This document shows, in pieces, positions 1 through 8,314 of a stretch of 64,000 nucleotides of DNA. Source of the stretch: Syntrophales bacterium. GTDB taxonomy: Bacteria > Desulfobacterota > Syntrophia > Syntrophales > UBA8958. The stretch spans positions 83,023-147,022 of the forward strand of contig JAOACW010000004.1 in NCBI GenBank assembly GCA_026417625.1, written 5' to 3'. Position 1 is the first letter of the stretch. Every line of letters starts with the position of its first letter. The translations under genes and the position numbers were made by a program. Under the pieces are notes generated by a model, which ran no database searches, had not been told where the DNA came from, and saw nothing but the letters and a program-made list of their open reading frames with translations.

Positions 1-60
1 AATGTGCCTTGGAAATGTCCACCGAATCCAGCAAGAGAAATTTCTGTCCACTCAGTCACT
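1..60. repeat. Spaced TGTCCAC direct repeats, possible insertion-sequence end
   Basis: The heptamer TGTCCAC occurs at 16-22 and again at 45-51, 29 bases apart, in a stretch with no gene. Repeated GTCCA-type words near a terminus are a habit of some transposons (for example IS21-like ends), but no transposase lies in the window and the left flank is cut off, so this is only a hint. The rest of the stretch up to 128 shows nothing I recognise. Confidence 0.15.
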
Positions 61-128
61 GTTAAACTCCTTTTTAAAAGTAGTTTTCTAAATTAAAAAG
101 AGGAAGCTGTCAACGCCTCCATATCTCT

Positions 129-1052
129 CTATAGCAATTCTGGAGGAAAGGCTACAACTTCCTCTATTGTTCTTGCCCCTGTAAACAGCATGACCAAACG
201 ATCCACCCCGAGAGCAGCACCTGCTGATGCTGGCATGGCTGACAAATCCCGTAAGAAGGTTTCAGGCATAGGTAGAGGATGTTTCCCTAAGTGGCGACGT
301 TTGTTTTCACAGATAATAAAACGTTTTTTTTGTTCTAAAGGATCGGTAAGTTCTGTCATTCCGTTCACAAGTTCTAAACCGGCGATGTACAGTTCGAATC
401 GTTCACAGCAGAGGGGATCGTTTTCTTTTGCTTTGGCGAGTGGTGCGGTAAAGAGGGGATAGTCATAGAGAAAGACCGGTTTACTTTTCGTGATGTTTGG
501 TTCTATAAATTCCAGCAGAACTTCATCAAATGTTTCAGAATTTATGGCCTCCTCAAGTGTTAAAGGAGCAAACATCTGGAAGGCTTCTCTTAAAGATAAG
601 CGGTCCCAGGGTGGTATGAGGTTTATTCTTTCCCCTCCAAAAGAGAGTTCCTCGCCAAGACACAGGCGATCTGCTATATGAATGATCAATCTCTCACATT
701 CTTCCATGAGGTGTTTGTAGTTACCTTGTTCCTGGTACCACTCGAGCATTGTGAATTCTGGAAGATGAAATTGCCCCCTTTCTCCGTCCCGAAAGCAGTG
801 ACAGATTTGGTATATGCGATGTAATCCACCGGCGAGAAGGCGTTTCATGTTTAGCTCAGGTGATGTCTGGAGGTACCACGAACGGGAAGGCACAGGATCG
901 ATGTGAATTTCGGGTGCTGGCGCTGGTATGAGAATGGGGGTTTCCACCTCCAGGTAGCCAGCTTGATCGAAAAAATCCCTTATGGCCCGCAGAATCTTTG
1001 CCCTTATCAGGAGGAAATCAACCTTTCGGTTCAGGTGCCACAATACATCCAC
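129..1052 (-). CDS. epmA: EF-P--(R)-beta-lysine ligase (EpmA/PoxA/GenX)
   Basis: A 307-residue class II aminoacyl-tRNA-synthetase-like protein without a tRNA-binding domain, the form of EpmA, which attaches (R)-beta-lysine to a conserved lysine of elongation factor P. Visible: motif 1 around residues 18-42 (ending VETPIL), motif 2 with the adenylate-binding FRDGERG followed by PEFTMLEWY, and motif 3 near the C-terminus (GAALGVDRLVMLF). The start is a GTG at 1052; E. coli EpmA is about 325 residues, so the length fits. It lies 35 bases behind efp and close to an EpmB-like aminomutase, which strongly supports the EF-P role over lysyl-tRNA synthetase (LysRS carries an additional N-terminal OB domain, missing here). 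Last gene of the operon that starts near 3.79 kb. Confidence 0.93.
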   Translation of the reverse strand: MDVLWHLNRKVDFLLIRAKILRAIRDFFDQAGYLEVETPILIPAPAPEIHIDPVPSRSWYLQTSPELNMKRLLAGGLHRIYQICHCFRDGERGQFHLPEFTMLEWYQEQGNYKHLMEECERLIIHIADRLCLGEELSFGGERINLIPPWDRLSLREAFQMFAPLTLEEAINSETFDEVLLEFIEPNITKSKPVFLYDYPLFTAPLAKAKENDPLCCERFELYIAGLELVNGMTELTDPLEQKKRFIICENKRRHLGKHPLPMPETFLRDLSAMPASAGAALGVDRLVMLFTGARTIEEVVAFPPELL

Positions 1053-1087
1053 ATTTGATTTATAGTTCCTGCGAAAATAAGGATGCT

Positions 1088-1663
1088 TCAGTCTTTAACT
1101 CTGGTTATGTACTCACCGGTTCTAGTGTCCACCCGGATTTTGTCGCCCGCTTCTACGAATGGAGGAACCTGAATAACGTAGCCCGTCTGAAGAGTTACAG
1201 GCTTTGTTTTTCCAGCAACAGTGTCACCTTTTACCCAGGGTTCGGCAACGGTTACTGTGAGATCCACAAAGTTGGGTAAATTGATTCCAAGGGGTCTGTT
1301 TTCAAACAGTAGCACCTCAACTTCGAGATTTTCCACAAGGAAATTCTTAGCGTCACCTATCTGATCTTCTGTTAAACAGATCTGTTCAAAAGTTTCCGTA
1401 TCCATGAACCAATAGTTTCCCTCTTCCTCATATAGGTACTGCATTTTCTTTTCCTGAAGATCCGCTGGTTCGAAAACGTCTATGGAACGGAAGTTTCGTT
1501 CATATTGGGCTCCTGTAATCAAATTTTTAAGTTTGCATCTGTAGAGGGCTTGACCTTTCCCCGGTTTTACAAAATTAAAATCTACGATCACATGAGGATC
1601 ACCATCAATTTTGATTCTCAATCCTTTGCGGAGATCGCTTGCTGTGTACATAGTTGTTACCAT
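1088..1663 (-). CDS. efp: Translation elongation factor P
   Basis: Elongation factor P, 191 residues, which binds between the P and E sites and relieves stalling at polyproline. The N-terminal KOW-like domain carries the modification loop KPGKGQ; the lysine to be modified is K36 with the start used here. The C-terminal OB domains include LPNFVDLTVTVAEPWVKGDT and the usual ending (VDTRTGEYITRV). A second ATG four codons in (1651) would give a start (MYTASDLRKGL) that aligns as well with E. coli EF-P; neither start has a strong Shine-Dalgarno, so the choice is open. The presence of epmB and epmA on either side indicates that K36 is beta-lysylated. Confidence 0.95.
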   Translation of the reverse strand: MVTTMYTASDLRKGLRIKIDGDPHVIVDFNFVKPGKGQALYRCKLKNLITGAQYERNFRSIDVFEPADLQEKKMQYLYEEEGNYWFMDTETFEQICLTEDQIGDAKNFLVENLEVEVLLFENRPLGINLPNFVDLTVTVAEPWVKGDTVAGKTKPVTLQTGYVIQVPPFVEAGDKIRVDTRTGEYITRVKD

Positions 1664-1728
1664 CCGTGAAGAACTTCTCTTCTCTTATTTTATTTTGTCA
1701 GTCGTTGTCAATTAGGATTTACCTCTTC

Positions 1729-2763
1729 TTAGGGATACAGACCTCTCAGTAGATGGGGACTGAGTGGTATTTTCCCTTTGTATGTGTCCAGGACATAAAG
1801 TGGCAAAGAGAGCCCGGAGATTTCGCGCCGAAGTTTGTCCATTATTTCTATTCCTTTCCTTAAAGGTACTTGGAAATGTCTCGTCCCCTTCACTGGCTCT
1901 GGATGGAAAAGGTAATAGGGTCTCACAGATAAGCGTTGGAGATTGTAGAAAAGCTCTTTCAAGGTGTCTGGGTTGTCATTGATGCCTCTGAGGAGAACCG
2001 TTTGACAGGATAGGGGTATGCCTGCCATTACTAAGCGTTCACACGCTTCTGCTGCCTCGGGTGTAATTTCCCGGGGGTTGTTGAATTGAGTGTTGAACCA
2101 TAGTGGTCGGTATTTTTTGAGTAACGATGTAAGTTCCTCGGTAATCCTCATGGGTAATGTTACGGGGATCCTAGATCCAATTCTTATGACTTCTACAGTG
2201 GAGATTTTTTTAATGGAGAAAAGTACCCTGTCCAGTTTTTCATCATTCATTATTAGTGGATCACCCCCTGAGAGGATTACCTCTCTTATACCTGGTTTTT
2301 CTCTTATATATTGCACTATTTCTTTCAGTTGCGCTGCTGTGATCGTTTTTTTTTCGTTTTTCCATAGACGTTTGCGATTACAGTAGCGGCAGTACACTGC
2401 ACAGATATTTGTAGTTATGATTAAACAACGATCGGGATATCTGTGGAGAAGTCCTGGTACGGGCATATGGTACCTTTCTTCCAGAGGATCATCCGTGAAT
2501 CGATCTTCTTGGTCCAGTTCTTCCTTCTGGGGTACACACTGGAGAAAAATGGGATCTCTGTGTATGGGTTCCCGGATCAGGGAAAAGTAGTGGGGTGTAA
2601 TTGAAATGGGGTAGTGTTTGATCACATTTTCGATTTCTAAAAGATCTTTACCATTTATTGGGAGAAGTTTGCAAAGATGATCAAAGGAAGATACCCTGTT
2701 CTTGAACTGCCACTTCCAGTTGGACCATCTTTCGGGAGGGATGTCATCTTTTGAAATCGTCAT
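1729..2763 (-). CDS. epmB: Lysine 2,3-aminomutase family radical SAM protein, probably EpmB
   Basis: Radical SAM/PLP enzyme of the KamA family, 344 residues with the ATG chosen here. Visible: an N-terminal WSNWKWQFKNR block typical of lysine 2,3-aminomutases, the iron-sulfur motif CAVYCRYC (Cys 121, 125, 128), LSGGDPL, and a PLP-region ending YKGKIPL. The family makes beta-lysine from lysine. Because it sits directly before efp and epmA, the likely job is to provide (R)-beta-lysine for EF-P (EpmB) rather than lysine fermentation. A TTG at 2826 preceded by GAGGAT would add 21 residues and overlap the upstream gene by 49 bases; the ATG at 2763 matches the E. coli EpmB length (342) better. Confidence 0.85.
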   Translation of the reverse strand: MTISKDDIPPERWSNWKWQFKNRVSSFDHLCKLLPINGKDLLEIENVIKHYPISITPHYFSLIREPIHRDPIFLQCVPQKEELDQEDRFTDDPLEERYHMPVPGLLHRYPDRCLIITTNICAVYCRYCNRKRLWKNEKKTITAAQLKEIVQYIREKPGIREVILSGGDPLIMNDEKLDRVLFSIKKISTVEVIRIGSRIPVTLPMRITEELTSLLKKYRPLWFNTQFNNPREITPEAAEACERLVMAGIPLSCQTVLLRGINDNPDTLKELFYNLQRLSVRPYYLFHPEPVKGTRHFQVPLRKGIEIMDKLRREISGLSLPLYVLDTYKGKIPLSPHLLRGLYP

Positions 2764-2777
2764 CGCCCTCTGAAGAC

Positions 2778-3728
2778 TCACTTTCTGTATATGTACCTCT
2801 CCAGAAGGCGGTGATAGGGGGTCCAATCAGAATCCTCATCTTTAACGTCGTTGATCGATTCCTGAAATGCTTTGACTTTGGAGTCCATATCGTCCATATA
2901 GTGGACAATGAGGGCTTCTACAGTTTTGGGTCTCTTGGGGGAACCGAATTCGAGAAGTCCGTGGTGACTTATTATGATGTGTTTTAGTTCAAGGGCGAGG
3001 TCTTCAGGAAAATCTTCAATTTCCTTTATTTTACCCTCAATGATCTCCAATCCCATAATTATATGTCCTATCAGCCGTCCTTCGCTCGAGTAGTCTATTA
3101 TTCTTTCGTAGGTAAACTCCTGTATTTTCCCGATGTCATGGAAAAGGGCACCTGCTATAAGGAGATCTCTGCTGATATTTTTGTAGTGACGAGATACTAT
3201 ATCCACGAGGCGAACAACTGACAAAGTGTGTTCGAGCAAACCCCCGATGTAGCTGTGGTGAAAACTTTTCGCAGCGGGAGCGTTCATAAATTTGTTTCTC
3301 GTTTGTTCATCCGTAAAGATGAGTTCCGCTAAACGACGGAGGTGTGGTGAGGAGATCTGGGCGACGTAATTCATGATTTCGTTCATCATAATGTTTCTAT
3401 CATCCTGAACAGTTTTTAGATAATCGGCGGGATCAACCTCTTCGGATTCTGCTCGGCGGACGTGTGTTACGTTTATCTGGATTGAATCACGGTATCTGAC
3501 CGCACGTCCTTGGACAAAAACAACGTCCCCTTTTCGGAAAAGTTTCTCCAGCTGCTCCGCGTCATTCCAGACCTTTCCCTCTAATTCTCCTGTTTTATCT
3601 CTAAGGCGGAGGCTCAGATAGAGATTTCCTTTCTGATTATAACTTGTATTCTTCTCAGTGCAGATGAAAAAGTCGGCGATCCGATCATCCGCCTTAATGT
3701 CCTTTATGAAGGTGTTTTTCTTTACCAA
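2778..3728 (-). CDS. OB-fold/HD-domain 3'-5' exoribonuclease, YhaM-like
   Basis: A 316-residue protein with an N-terminal OB nucleic-acid-binding fold (about 1-95, LRLRDKTGELEGKVW then GDVVFVQGRAVRYRDSIQI) and a C-terminal HD metal-dependent phosphohydrolase domain (about 150-290) with SFHHSYIGGLLEHTL, the HD pair in ALFHDIGK and the later HHG motif (ISHHGLLEFGSPKRPKT). This order is that of the YhaM/CBF1 family of 3'-5' exoribonucleases. It is first in the operon with the EF-P genes, behind a good promoter at 3795-3823. A role in RNA turnover follows from the family; a direct link to EF-P is only suggested by co-transcription. Confidence 0.82.
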   Translation of the reverse strand: MVKKNTFIKDIKADDRIADFFICTEKNTSYNQKGNLYLSLRLRDKTGELEGKVWNDAEQLEKLFRKGDVVFVQGRAVRYRDSIQINVTHVRRAESEEVDPADYLKTVQDDRNIMMNEIMNYVAQISSPHLRRLAELIFTDEQTRNKFMNAPAAKSFHHSYIGGLLEHTLSVVRLVDIVSRHYKNISRDLLIAGALFHDIGKIQEFTYERIIDYSSEGRLIGHIIMGLEIIEGKIKEIEDFPEDLALELKHIIISHHGLLEFGSPKRPKTVEALIVHYMDDMDSKVKAFQESINDVKDEDSDWTPYHRLLERYIYRK

Positions 3729-3794
3729 TTTATACTCTCCTATAAATTAAGAGGTTCGGAGGGAATGTTTGCAGATCAAATAAGATCGTTACAA

Positions 3795-3823
3795 AGTATA
3801 TGTGCAAGATTCACCTCTGTCAA
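3795..3823 (-). promoter_or_regulatory. Sigma-70 promoter of the YhaM-like/EF-P operon
   Basis: Read on the minus strand: -35 TTGACA (3818-3823), a 17-base spacer, -10 TATACT (3795-3800). Transcription would begin near 3788, leaving about 60 bases before the first gene. Confidence 0.75.
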
Positions 3824-3871
3824 GAAAATACCGTGTTTCCTGGATTTTTAACTTTGTTTTGGTTTGGTTTC

Positions 3872-3901
3872 TTGACATACCTATTTGTGTTTTTGTATAT
3901 T
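3872..3901 (+). promoter_or_regulatory. Sigma-70 promoter of the rubrerythrin gene
   Basis: -35 TTGACA (3872-3877), an 18-base spacer and -10 TATATT (3896-3901). Initiation would fall near 3908, about 30 bases before the rubrerythrin ATG. The divergent operon promoter begins only 49 bases away, so the two may share a regulator; no clear palindrome was seen between them. Confidence 0.75.
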
Positions 3902-3937
3902 CGGCCAAACTAATCTAAATTGGGAGGCAAGAGGATT

Positions 3938-4516
3938 ATGGGTCGGTCTATAAAGGGGACGGAGACGGAACGGAATCTTCTCAAGGCTTTTGCAGGGGAA
4001 TCACAGGCCCGAAACAGGTATACCTATTTTGCCAGTGAGGCGAGGAAAGCAGGTTATGAGCAGATAGCAGCCATATTTTTGGAGACGGCAGATAACGAAA
4101 AAGAGCATGCAAAAGTTTTTTTCAAATATCTCGAAGGGGGAGAGGTAAACATTGAAGCTTCTTTCCCAGCGGGAGTGATCGCTGATACAAAGGCAAATCT
4201 TCTTGCTGCTGCAGAGGGTGAGCGTTTAGAATGGTCCATTTTGTATAAAGGGTTCGCTGAGGTGGCGAGGAAAGAAGGTTTTGATGAAATTGCCCGCTCG
4301 TTTGAAGAGATCGCCAAAGTGGAGATGTTCCACGAGGAAAGATATCGAAAGCTAATAGAGAATATGGAAAAAAATCGGGTTTTTTCTCGTTCGGAGGAGG
4401 TCAAATGGCATTGCCGCAATTGCGGATACATCTTTGTTGGTAAAGAGGCTCCTGTTCAATGTCCGTCATGTTTCCATCCACAGGCTTTTTTTGAGATTCT
4501 TGCGGAGAACTACTGA
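3938..4516 (+). CDS. Rubrerythrin
   Basis: Rubrerythrin, 192 residues: an N-terminal ferritin-like four-helix bundle carrying the diiron ligands (ESQARNRYTYFASEA, ETADNEKEHAK, later EIARSFEEIAKVEMFHEERY) and a C-terminal rubredoxin-like knuckle with CRNCGY and CPSC. The family reduces hydrogen peroxide with electrons from rubredoxin in anaerobes. A TTG at 3920 would add six residues, but the ATG at 3938 has GGGAGG/GAGG just upstream and gives the usual family length. It has its own promoter and is followed after three bases by yjbQ. Confidence 0.95.
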   Translation: MGRSIKGTETERNLLKAFAGESQARNRYTYFASEARKAGYEQIAAIFLETADNEKEHAKVFFKYLEGGEVNIEASFPAGVIADTKANLLAAAEGERLEWSILYKGFAEVARKEGFDEIARSFEEIAKVEMFHEERYRKLIENMEKNRVFSRSEEVKWHCRNCGYIFVGKEAPVQCPSCFHPQAFFEILAENY

Positions 4517-4519
4517 GCA

Positions 4520-4939
4520 GTGAAAACTTATAGAAAGGAACTGTGGTTTCACATACCCACCCGTAGGGGGTTTGTCAATATAACTCCTCAGGTTAGACAG
4601 TGTGTGAAAGAGAGTGGTATACGGGAAGGGCTTGTGCTGGTTAATGCTATGCATATAACAGCTTCTGTGTTTATAAATGATGATGAACCTGGGTTACATC
4701 AGGACTATGAACGCTGGCTAGAAGAGCTAGCTCCCCATGAACCAACTTCACGTTATCTCCATAACAGAACAGGTGAGGATAATGGGGATGCCCACCTAAA
4801 GAGGCAGATTATGGGACGGGAAGTTGTAGTGGCAATAACGGATGGTGAACTGGATTTTGGTCCCTGGGAGCAGATATTCTACGGAGAATTCGACGGGAGG
4901 CGGCGTAAAAGGGTGCTTGTGAAGATTATTGGAGAGTGA
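4520..4939 (+). CDS. YjbQ family protein (UPF0047)
   Basis: A 139-residue protein of the YjbQ/UPF0047 family, recognised from [20 protein letters not shown], the conserved [18 protein letters not shown] stretch and the closing [19 protein letters not shown]. Members have been annotated as secondary thiamine-phosphate synthases on the basis of rescue experiments; the true substrate remains unclear. Starts at a GTG three bases after the rubrerythrin stop, so the two genes are probably translated from one message. It converges with lexA, with 33 bases between. Confidence 0.85.
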   Translation: MKTYRKELWFHIPTRRGFVNITPQVRQCVKESGIREGLVLVNAMHITASVFINDDEPGLHQDYERWLEELAPHEPTSRYLHNRTGEDNGDAHLKRQIMGREVVVAITDGELDFGPWEQIFYGEFDGRRRKRVLVKIIGE

Positions 4940-4972
4940 TCTGAGTTATATACTGAAGGGATCGGTGAATTG

Positions 4973-5557
4973 TCATATGTGGTATTTCCTTACAAGTGCT
5001 GTAACAACACCGGCGAGGCGGAGTTCGTTTTTGGGTTTGATGGGGGGGTAATGTGGGTTGGCCGCTTCGAGGTAAACATTTTGCCCTTTTTTGCGAAAAT
5101 ACTTCACTGTCCACTCTCCGTCGACTTCTGCAACGACTATGTCCCCGCTTTTAGGTATGCGTCCTCTTTCTACGATCACCAGATCTCCCTCCATGATTCC
5201 TGCATCTATCATAGAATCACCTGTTACCTGGAGCAAGAATGAGGTTTCCGGTTGGTTTATGAGATATTCGTCTAAGGAGATAATGTCGCGGAGCGCCTCA
5301 TCCTCGGGGGAGGGGAAACCCGCATGGATGGCTCCGAAAACGGGTATGGCAAAGAGACTTCCGGAAGGGATCAGGTGTCCTCTTTCGTCTCTTTTGAGTT
5401 TACCTTGGGCTATAAGTTTGGAAACCCAGTGATGAACGACACTTTTCGATCGAACTCCAAGAATTTCCATCATTTCTTGATATGTGGGCATCCGTCTGTT
5501 CCTCATAAAAAAGGACCTGATCTCCGCGGAAACACTCTCGAGCGTATTTCTCTTCAT
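4973..5557 (-). CDS. lexA: LexA-like SOS repressor (S24 autoprotease)
   Basis: A 194-residue repressor with an N-terminal winged helix (about 1-64, PTYQEMMEILGVRSKS as the recognition region) and a C-terminal S24 autoprotease domain. Seen: the self-cleavage site Ala79-Gly80 (AIHAGFPSP), the catalytic serine in TGDSMIDAG (S115) and the catalytic lysine in WTVKYFRK (K152). A near-perfect promoter with a GAAC-N4-GTTC palindrome in its spacer lies directly before the ATG, the arrangement expected for autoregulation. The predicted transcript starts at or next to the ATG and there is no Shine-Dalgarno, so the message may be leaderless. Divergent from exonuclease III. Confidence 0.92.
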   Translation of the reverse strand: MKRNTLESVSAEIRSFFMRNRRMPTYQEMMEILGVRSKSVVHHWVSKLIAQGKLKRDERGHLIPSGSLFAIPVFGAIHAGFPSPEDEALRDIISLDEYLINQPETSFLLQVTGDSMIDAGIMEGDLVIVERGRIPKSGDIVVAEVDGEWTVKYFRKKGQNVYLEAANPHYPPIKPKNELRLAGVVTALVRKYHI

Positions 5558-5563
5558 ACTATT

Positions 5564-5591
5564 ATTATAGAACGAAAGTTCTATTTGTCAA
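5564..5591 (-). promoter_or_regulatory. lexA promoter with embedded LexA box
   Basis: On the minus strand: TTGACA (5586-5591), a 16-base spacer and a consensus TATAAT (5564-5569). The spacer holds the inverted repeat ATAGAAC-N4-GTTCTAT (5567-5584), whose core GAAC-N4-GTTC is the classical LexA box of Gram-positive bacteria. A repressor bound there would cover the promoter. It is 72 bases before the xth start codon on the other strand, so it could affect xth too. Confidence 0.8.
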
Positions 5592-5655
5592 GGACAAAAT
5601 GTGTGGTAGATTCTAAATTTTAAAAGTAGATTCAAAACGTGGACGGTGCTCGAGA

Positions 5656-6435
5656 ATGCTCATAGCTACTTACAACGTTAACTCCATTCGCTCACGACTG
5701 CCGGTGGTTATTGACTGGCTAGAGAAGCACTCACCGGCGGTATTCTGTTTGCAGGAGACTAAGGTGGAGGATGGGAAGTTTCCCCACGAGGTGTTCGAGT
5801 CGCTTGGCTATTCTGTTGTATTTCGTGGAGAGAAACGCTACAGTGGTGTAGCTACTGTTTCGTTAAAGAAACCGGATTTTGTGTCTACAGGTTTTGACGA
5901 TGATGGTCCACCGGATGAGGATCGATTGATCAGGACTGATTTTGGTGATCTCACTGTGATAAATGTTTATGTTCCCCAAGGACAGGATGTGGAAAGCCAC
6001 CATTTTCAGTACAAACTAAAGTGGTTCAAGAGGCTGAGAAGTTATCTCGAGAGACATTTTTCTCCTACGGGTTTGGTTGCTATCTGTGGTGATCTTAACG
6101 TAGCGCGGGAACCCATCGATGTTCATGACCCGAAACGTCTTCTTGGCCATGTGGATTTCAACCCTGAGGTCTGGGCGGTATATGACCTTCTATTGGAATG
6201 GGGTTTGGTTGATCTCTTCCGTAAGTTTCATCCAGGTGAAAAGGGACAGTTCACTTTTTTTGATTACCGTGTTCCCCATGCAGTTGAAAGGGGATTGGGC
6301 TGGCGTGTTGATCATATATTGACAACTAAGTTACTCGCAGAACGCGCAACTGGATGTTGGATTGATCTAGAACCTCGACTGGCAAAAAAACCTTCGGACC
6401 ATACGGTGTTAGCCGCACACTTCTCTCTGGGATAG
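5656..6435 (+). CDS. xth: Exodeoxyribonuclease III (AP endonuclease)
   Basis: A 259-residue exonuclease III/APE1 family enzyme that nicks DNA at abasic sites. Diagnostic motifs: TYNVNSIRSR at the N-terminus (Asn), LQETKVED (metal-binding Glu), GDLNVAR (Asp/Asn), and the C-terminal SDH motif in KKPSDHTVLAAHF. Its divergent placement next to lexA, with a LexA-type box in the shared 98-base gap, makes SOS control plausible though the box sits closer to the lexA promoter. Followed after 11 bases by the DUF484-like gene. Confidence 0.95.
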   Translation: MLIATYNVNSIRSRLPVVIDWLEKHSPAVFCLQETKVEDGKFPHEVFESLGYSVVFRGEKRYSGVATVSLKKPDFVSTGFDDDGPPDEDRLIRTDFGDLTVINVYVPQGQDVESHHFQYKLKWFKRLRSYLERHFSPTGLVAICGDLNVAREPIDVHDPKRLLGHVDFNPEVWAVYDLLLEWGLVDLFRKFHPGEKGQFTFFDYRVPHAVERGLGWRVDHILTTKLLAERATGCWIDLEPRLAKKPSDHTVLAAHFSLG

Positions 6436-6446
6436 GAGGAGGTTAT

Positions 6447-6971
6447 ATGGATGTTATCCGTTATCTTTTAAAGAGGAATGAAGAAATAGCTTTAGGTTTT
6501 CAGCGGATAGAGGAGCGATTCGCTCGGGCTCCCGATATTGTTCGGCTGTTTTCGTCCTGGATTTCAGGCATGATGGAGGTTTTTGCAATTCCATTTGTCT
6601 GGGTCTCTATTTTAAACGAGGACCGGACCTTCTCCATTTTTAACACACTGGAACAATCACCTTTTCTCAGAGAAAGGCTAAACAGAGTGGATGCAGATTA
6701 TTTTTTGGAGCTTCTTGGGGGTGACGTGAAACCCGTATTGGCAAATGGTAATCTTAAGAGCTTTTATAGACTTCTACCACCCCGGAACAAATACTTCATT
6801 CGTTCGATAGCTGTTGTACCGATTGAGAGTTCTGGATCGGTGGTGGGAAGCATAAATCATGGGGATTTTCTCCCGGATCGCTATGATCCCGCTATGGATG
6901 TAAGTCTGTTACAGAATCTTGCTTATAGGTTTTCAATGCGTCTGACCGATCTTTGTCGAGGGATTTCCTGA
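6447..6971 (+). CDS. DUF484/GAF-like protein
   Basis: A 174-residue soluble protein resembling the DUF484 family, a GAF-like fold. The clues are the C-terminal block SIAVVPIESSGSVVGSINHG followed by DRYDPAMDVSLLQNLAYRFS, which matches the family's pattern of small aliphatic strand, aspartate-rich turn and final helix. The N-terminal 40 residues are helical and charged. Function is unknown; the gene has its own GGAGG ribosome site and lies 11 bases after xth, so it is probably co-transcribed with it. It could be a sensor domain without an output module. Confidence 0.6.
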   Translation: MDVIRYLLKRNEEIALGFQRIEERFARAPDIVRLFSSWISGMMEVFAIPFVWVSILNEDRTFSIFNTLEQSPFLRERLNRVDADYFLELLGGDVKPVLANGNLKSFYRLLPPRNKYFIRSIAVVPIESSGSVVGSINHGDFLPDRYDPAMDVSLLQNLAYRFSMRLTDLCRGIS

Positions 6972-6974
6972 GTT

Positions 6975-8237
6975 TTACGGGGACGTTTTAGGATTTTTTT
7001 CCATACCAGTTTGTCGTTTTAGGTTAAGGATGAGGAAGGAAACGAGTGCAAATATGATAGCATTCAACCACCAGACGTATGTGTAAGAACGTGTGAGATC
7101 GTAGATTAACCCGGCGATGAAGGGACCGGTAGCCCCCCCTATGCCGATGAAGAGCGTAACGTAACCGTAGATGGTGCCCATTGCACCATGGCCGAACCGA
7201 TCGGCAAGCAGGATGGGCATCATAGGGGCGAGGGAACCGTAACCGAAGCCAAAGATAAGGGCAAAACAGAGAAGATGAAAGGCACTCTTTACTTGTATTA
7301 GAATGAGTGTCCCTAACGCCATCGTTATGAAACCAACTGCTGCTGCATATTTAGGATCTCTTATGCGGTCACTTATTAGACCAAAAATTAATTGACCCAC
7401 AAGTCCTGCAAAAGCGGTAACACTCAGAGAGGAAGCAGCGATCATGTTTTCAATCCCCTTTTCCACAGCAAAAGCTATTTGGTGCACAAATGTCGCCATG
7501 AGGGACATAATCGCGAGGCAGAAACATAGAGCAAGAATAACAAATCGGTTGTCCTTTAGCAGTTGAGAAAAGGTAGGTTTGTTTCTGAAAGAAGATTTAT
7601 TATCGGTTGCATCGACCGAAGGTGGGTTCTTGCTCATGAGAAGCTGTGAAACAACTACACCTACAGTTATCGTTATCATTCCGAGGATGATAAAACCCTC
7701 TCGCCAGCTTAGGTGGTTAGTGATGAGGCTAGCCAGGGGTGTAAGGATAATGGTTCCAGCACTTATACCCATTGTAGCAATCCCAATAGCTGTTCCTCGA
7801 TTTTCGGAAAACCACTTGCCTACGTATGAATTGACCACAACAACACCCATGCTGGCCGAGCTCATCCCGAGTAGAAATCCATAGAGGAGATAGAAGGTTA
7901 TAGGTTTCTCCACAAAAGCGGTGAGACAGAAGCTCATAGCCGCTATAGAAGACCCCACTGTTATGATCCAACGGGGAGGCATTAGGTCAATAAGATGTCC
8001 TGTTAGAATGCTGAAAATGGAGTAGACCAACATGTTGAGTGATGCACCAAACGAAATACACGATCGCGACCAGCCTAACTCTTCAGTCATGGGTTTCAGG
8101 AATACACCGAAGCTGTAACGGGTACCATAATTGATGGCAAGTGTAAGGAAAGCGCCACAGATAATCCAGAATCCCCGAGAATTGAAGTGAGATGAGAGCT
8201 TCTTATTAATTTTTTGCCCTCCAGGGTTAATTAGCAT
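6975..8237 (-). CDS. MFS transporter, oxalate/formate antiporter-like
   Basis: A 420-residue major facilitator with twelve predicted membrane spans. The first span (FWIICGAFLTLAINYGTRYSF) followed by GVFLKPMTEELGWSR is typical of the OFA (oxalate:formate antiporter) and monocarboxylate-type subgroup; the central loop is charged and TM7-12 repeat the pattern (GLVGQLIFGLISDRIRDPK). An upstream ATG at 8294 would add 19 residues with no ribosome site and overlap the divergent gene's 5' region; the ATG at 8237 leaves a short cytoplasmic tail before TM1, as usual. Likely carries a small organic anion; substrate not deducible. Confidence 0.85.
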   Translation of the reverse strand: MLINPGGQKINKKLSSHFNSRGFWIICGAFLTLAINYGTRYSFGVFLKPMTEELGWSRSCISFGASLNMLVYSIFSILTGHLIDLMPPRWIITVGSSIAAMSFCLTAFVEKPITFYLLYGFLLGMSSASMGVVVVNSYVGKWFSENRGTAIGIATMGISAGTIILTPLASLITNHLSWREGFIILGMITITVGVVVSQLLMSKNPPSVDATDNKSSFRNKPTFSQLLKDNRFVILALCFCLAIMSLMATFVHQIAFAVEKGIENMIAASSLSVTAFAGLVGQLIFGLISDRIRDPKYAAAVGFITMALGTLILIQVKSAFHLLCFALIFGFGYGSLAPMMPILLADRFGHGAMGTIYGYVTLFIGIGGATGPFIAGLIYDLTRSYTYVWWLNAIIFALVSFLILNLKRQTGMEKNPKTSP

Positions 8238-8314
8238 CCGTCGATAAATGAAGGTTGTTTTTCTGTCAACCTGTTTGCAAAAAATGTGCAACATATGTTA
8301 GGGTAATTTTGAGT

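Noticed and set aside
8255..8314. Upstream TTG start of the Ski2-like helicase
   Set aside because: The extra residues overlap the promoter region of the divergent MFS gene and include no helicase feature.
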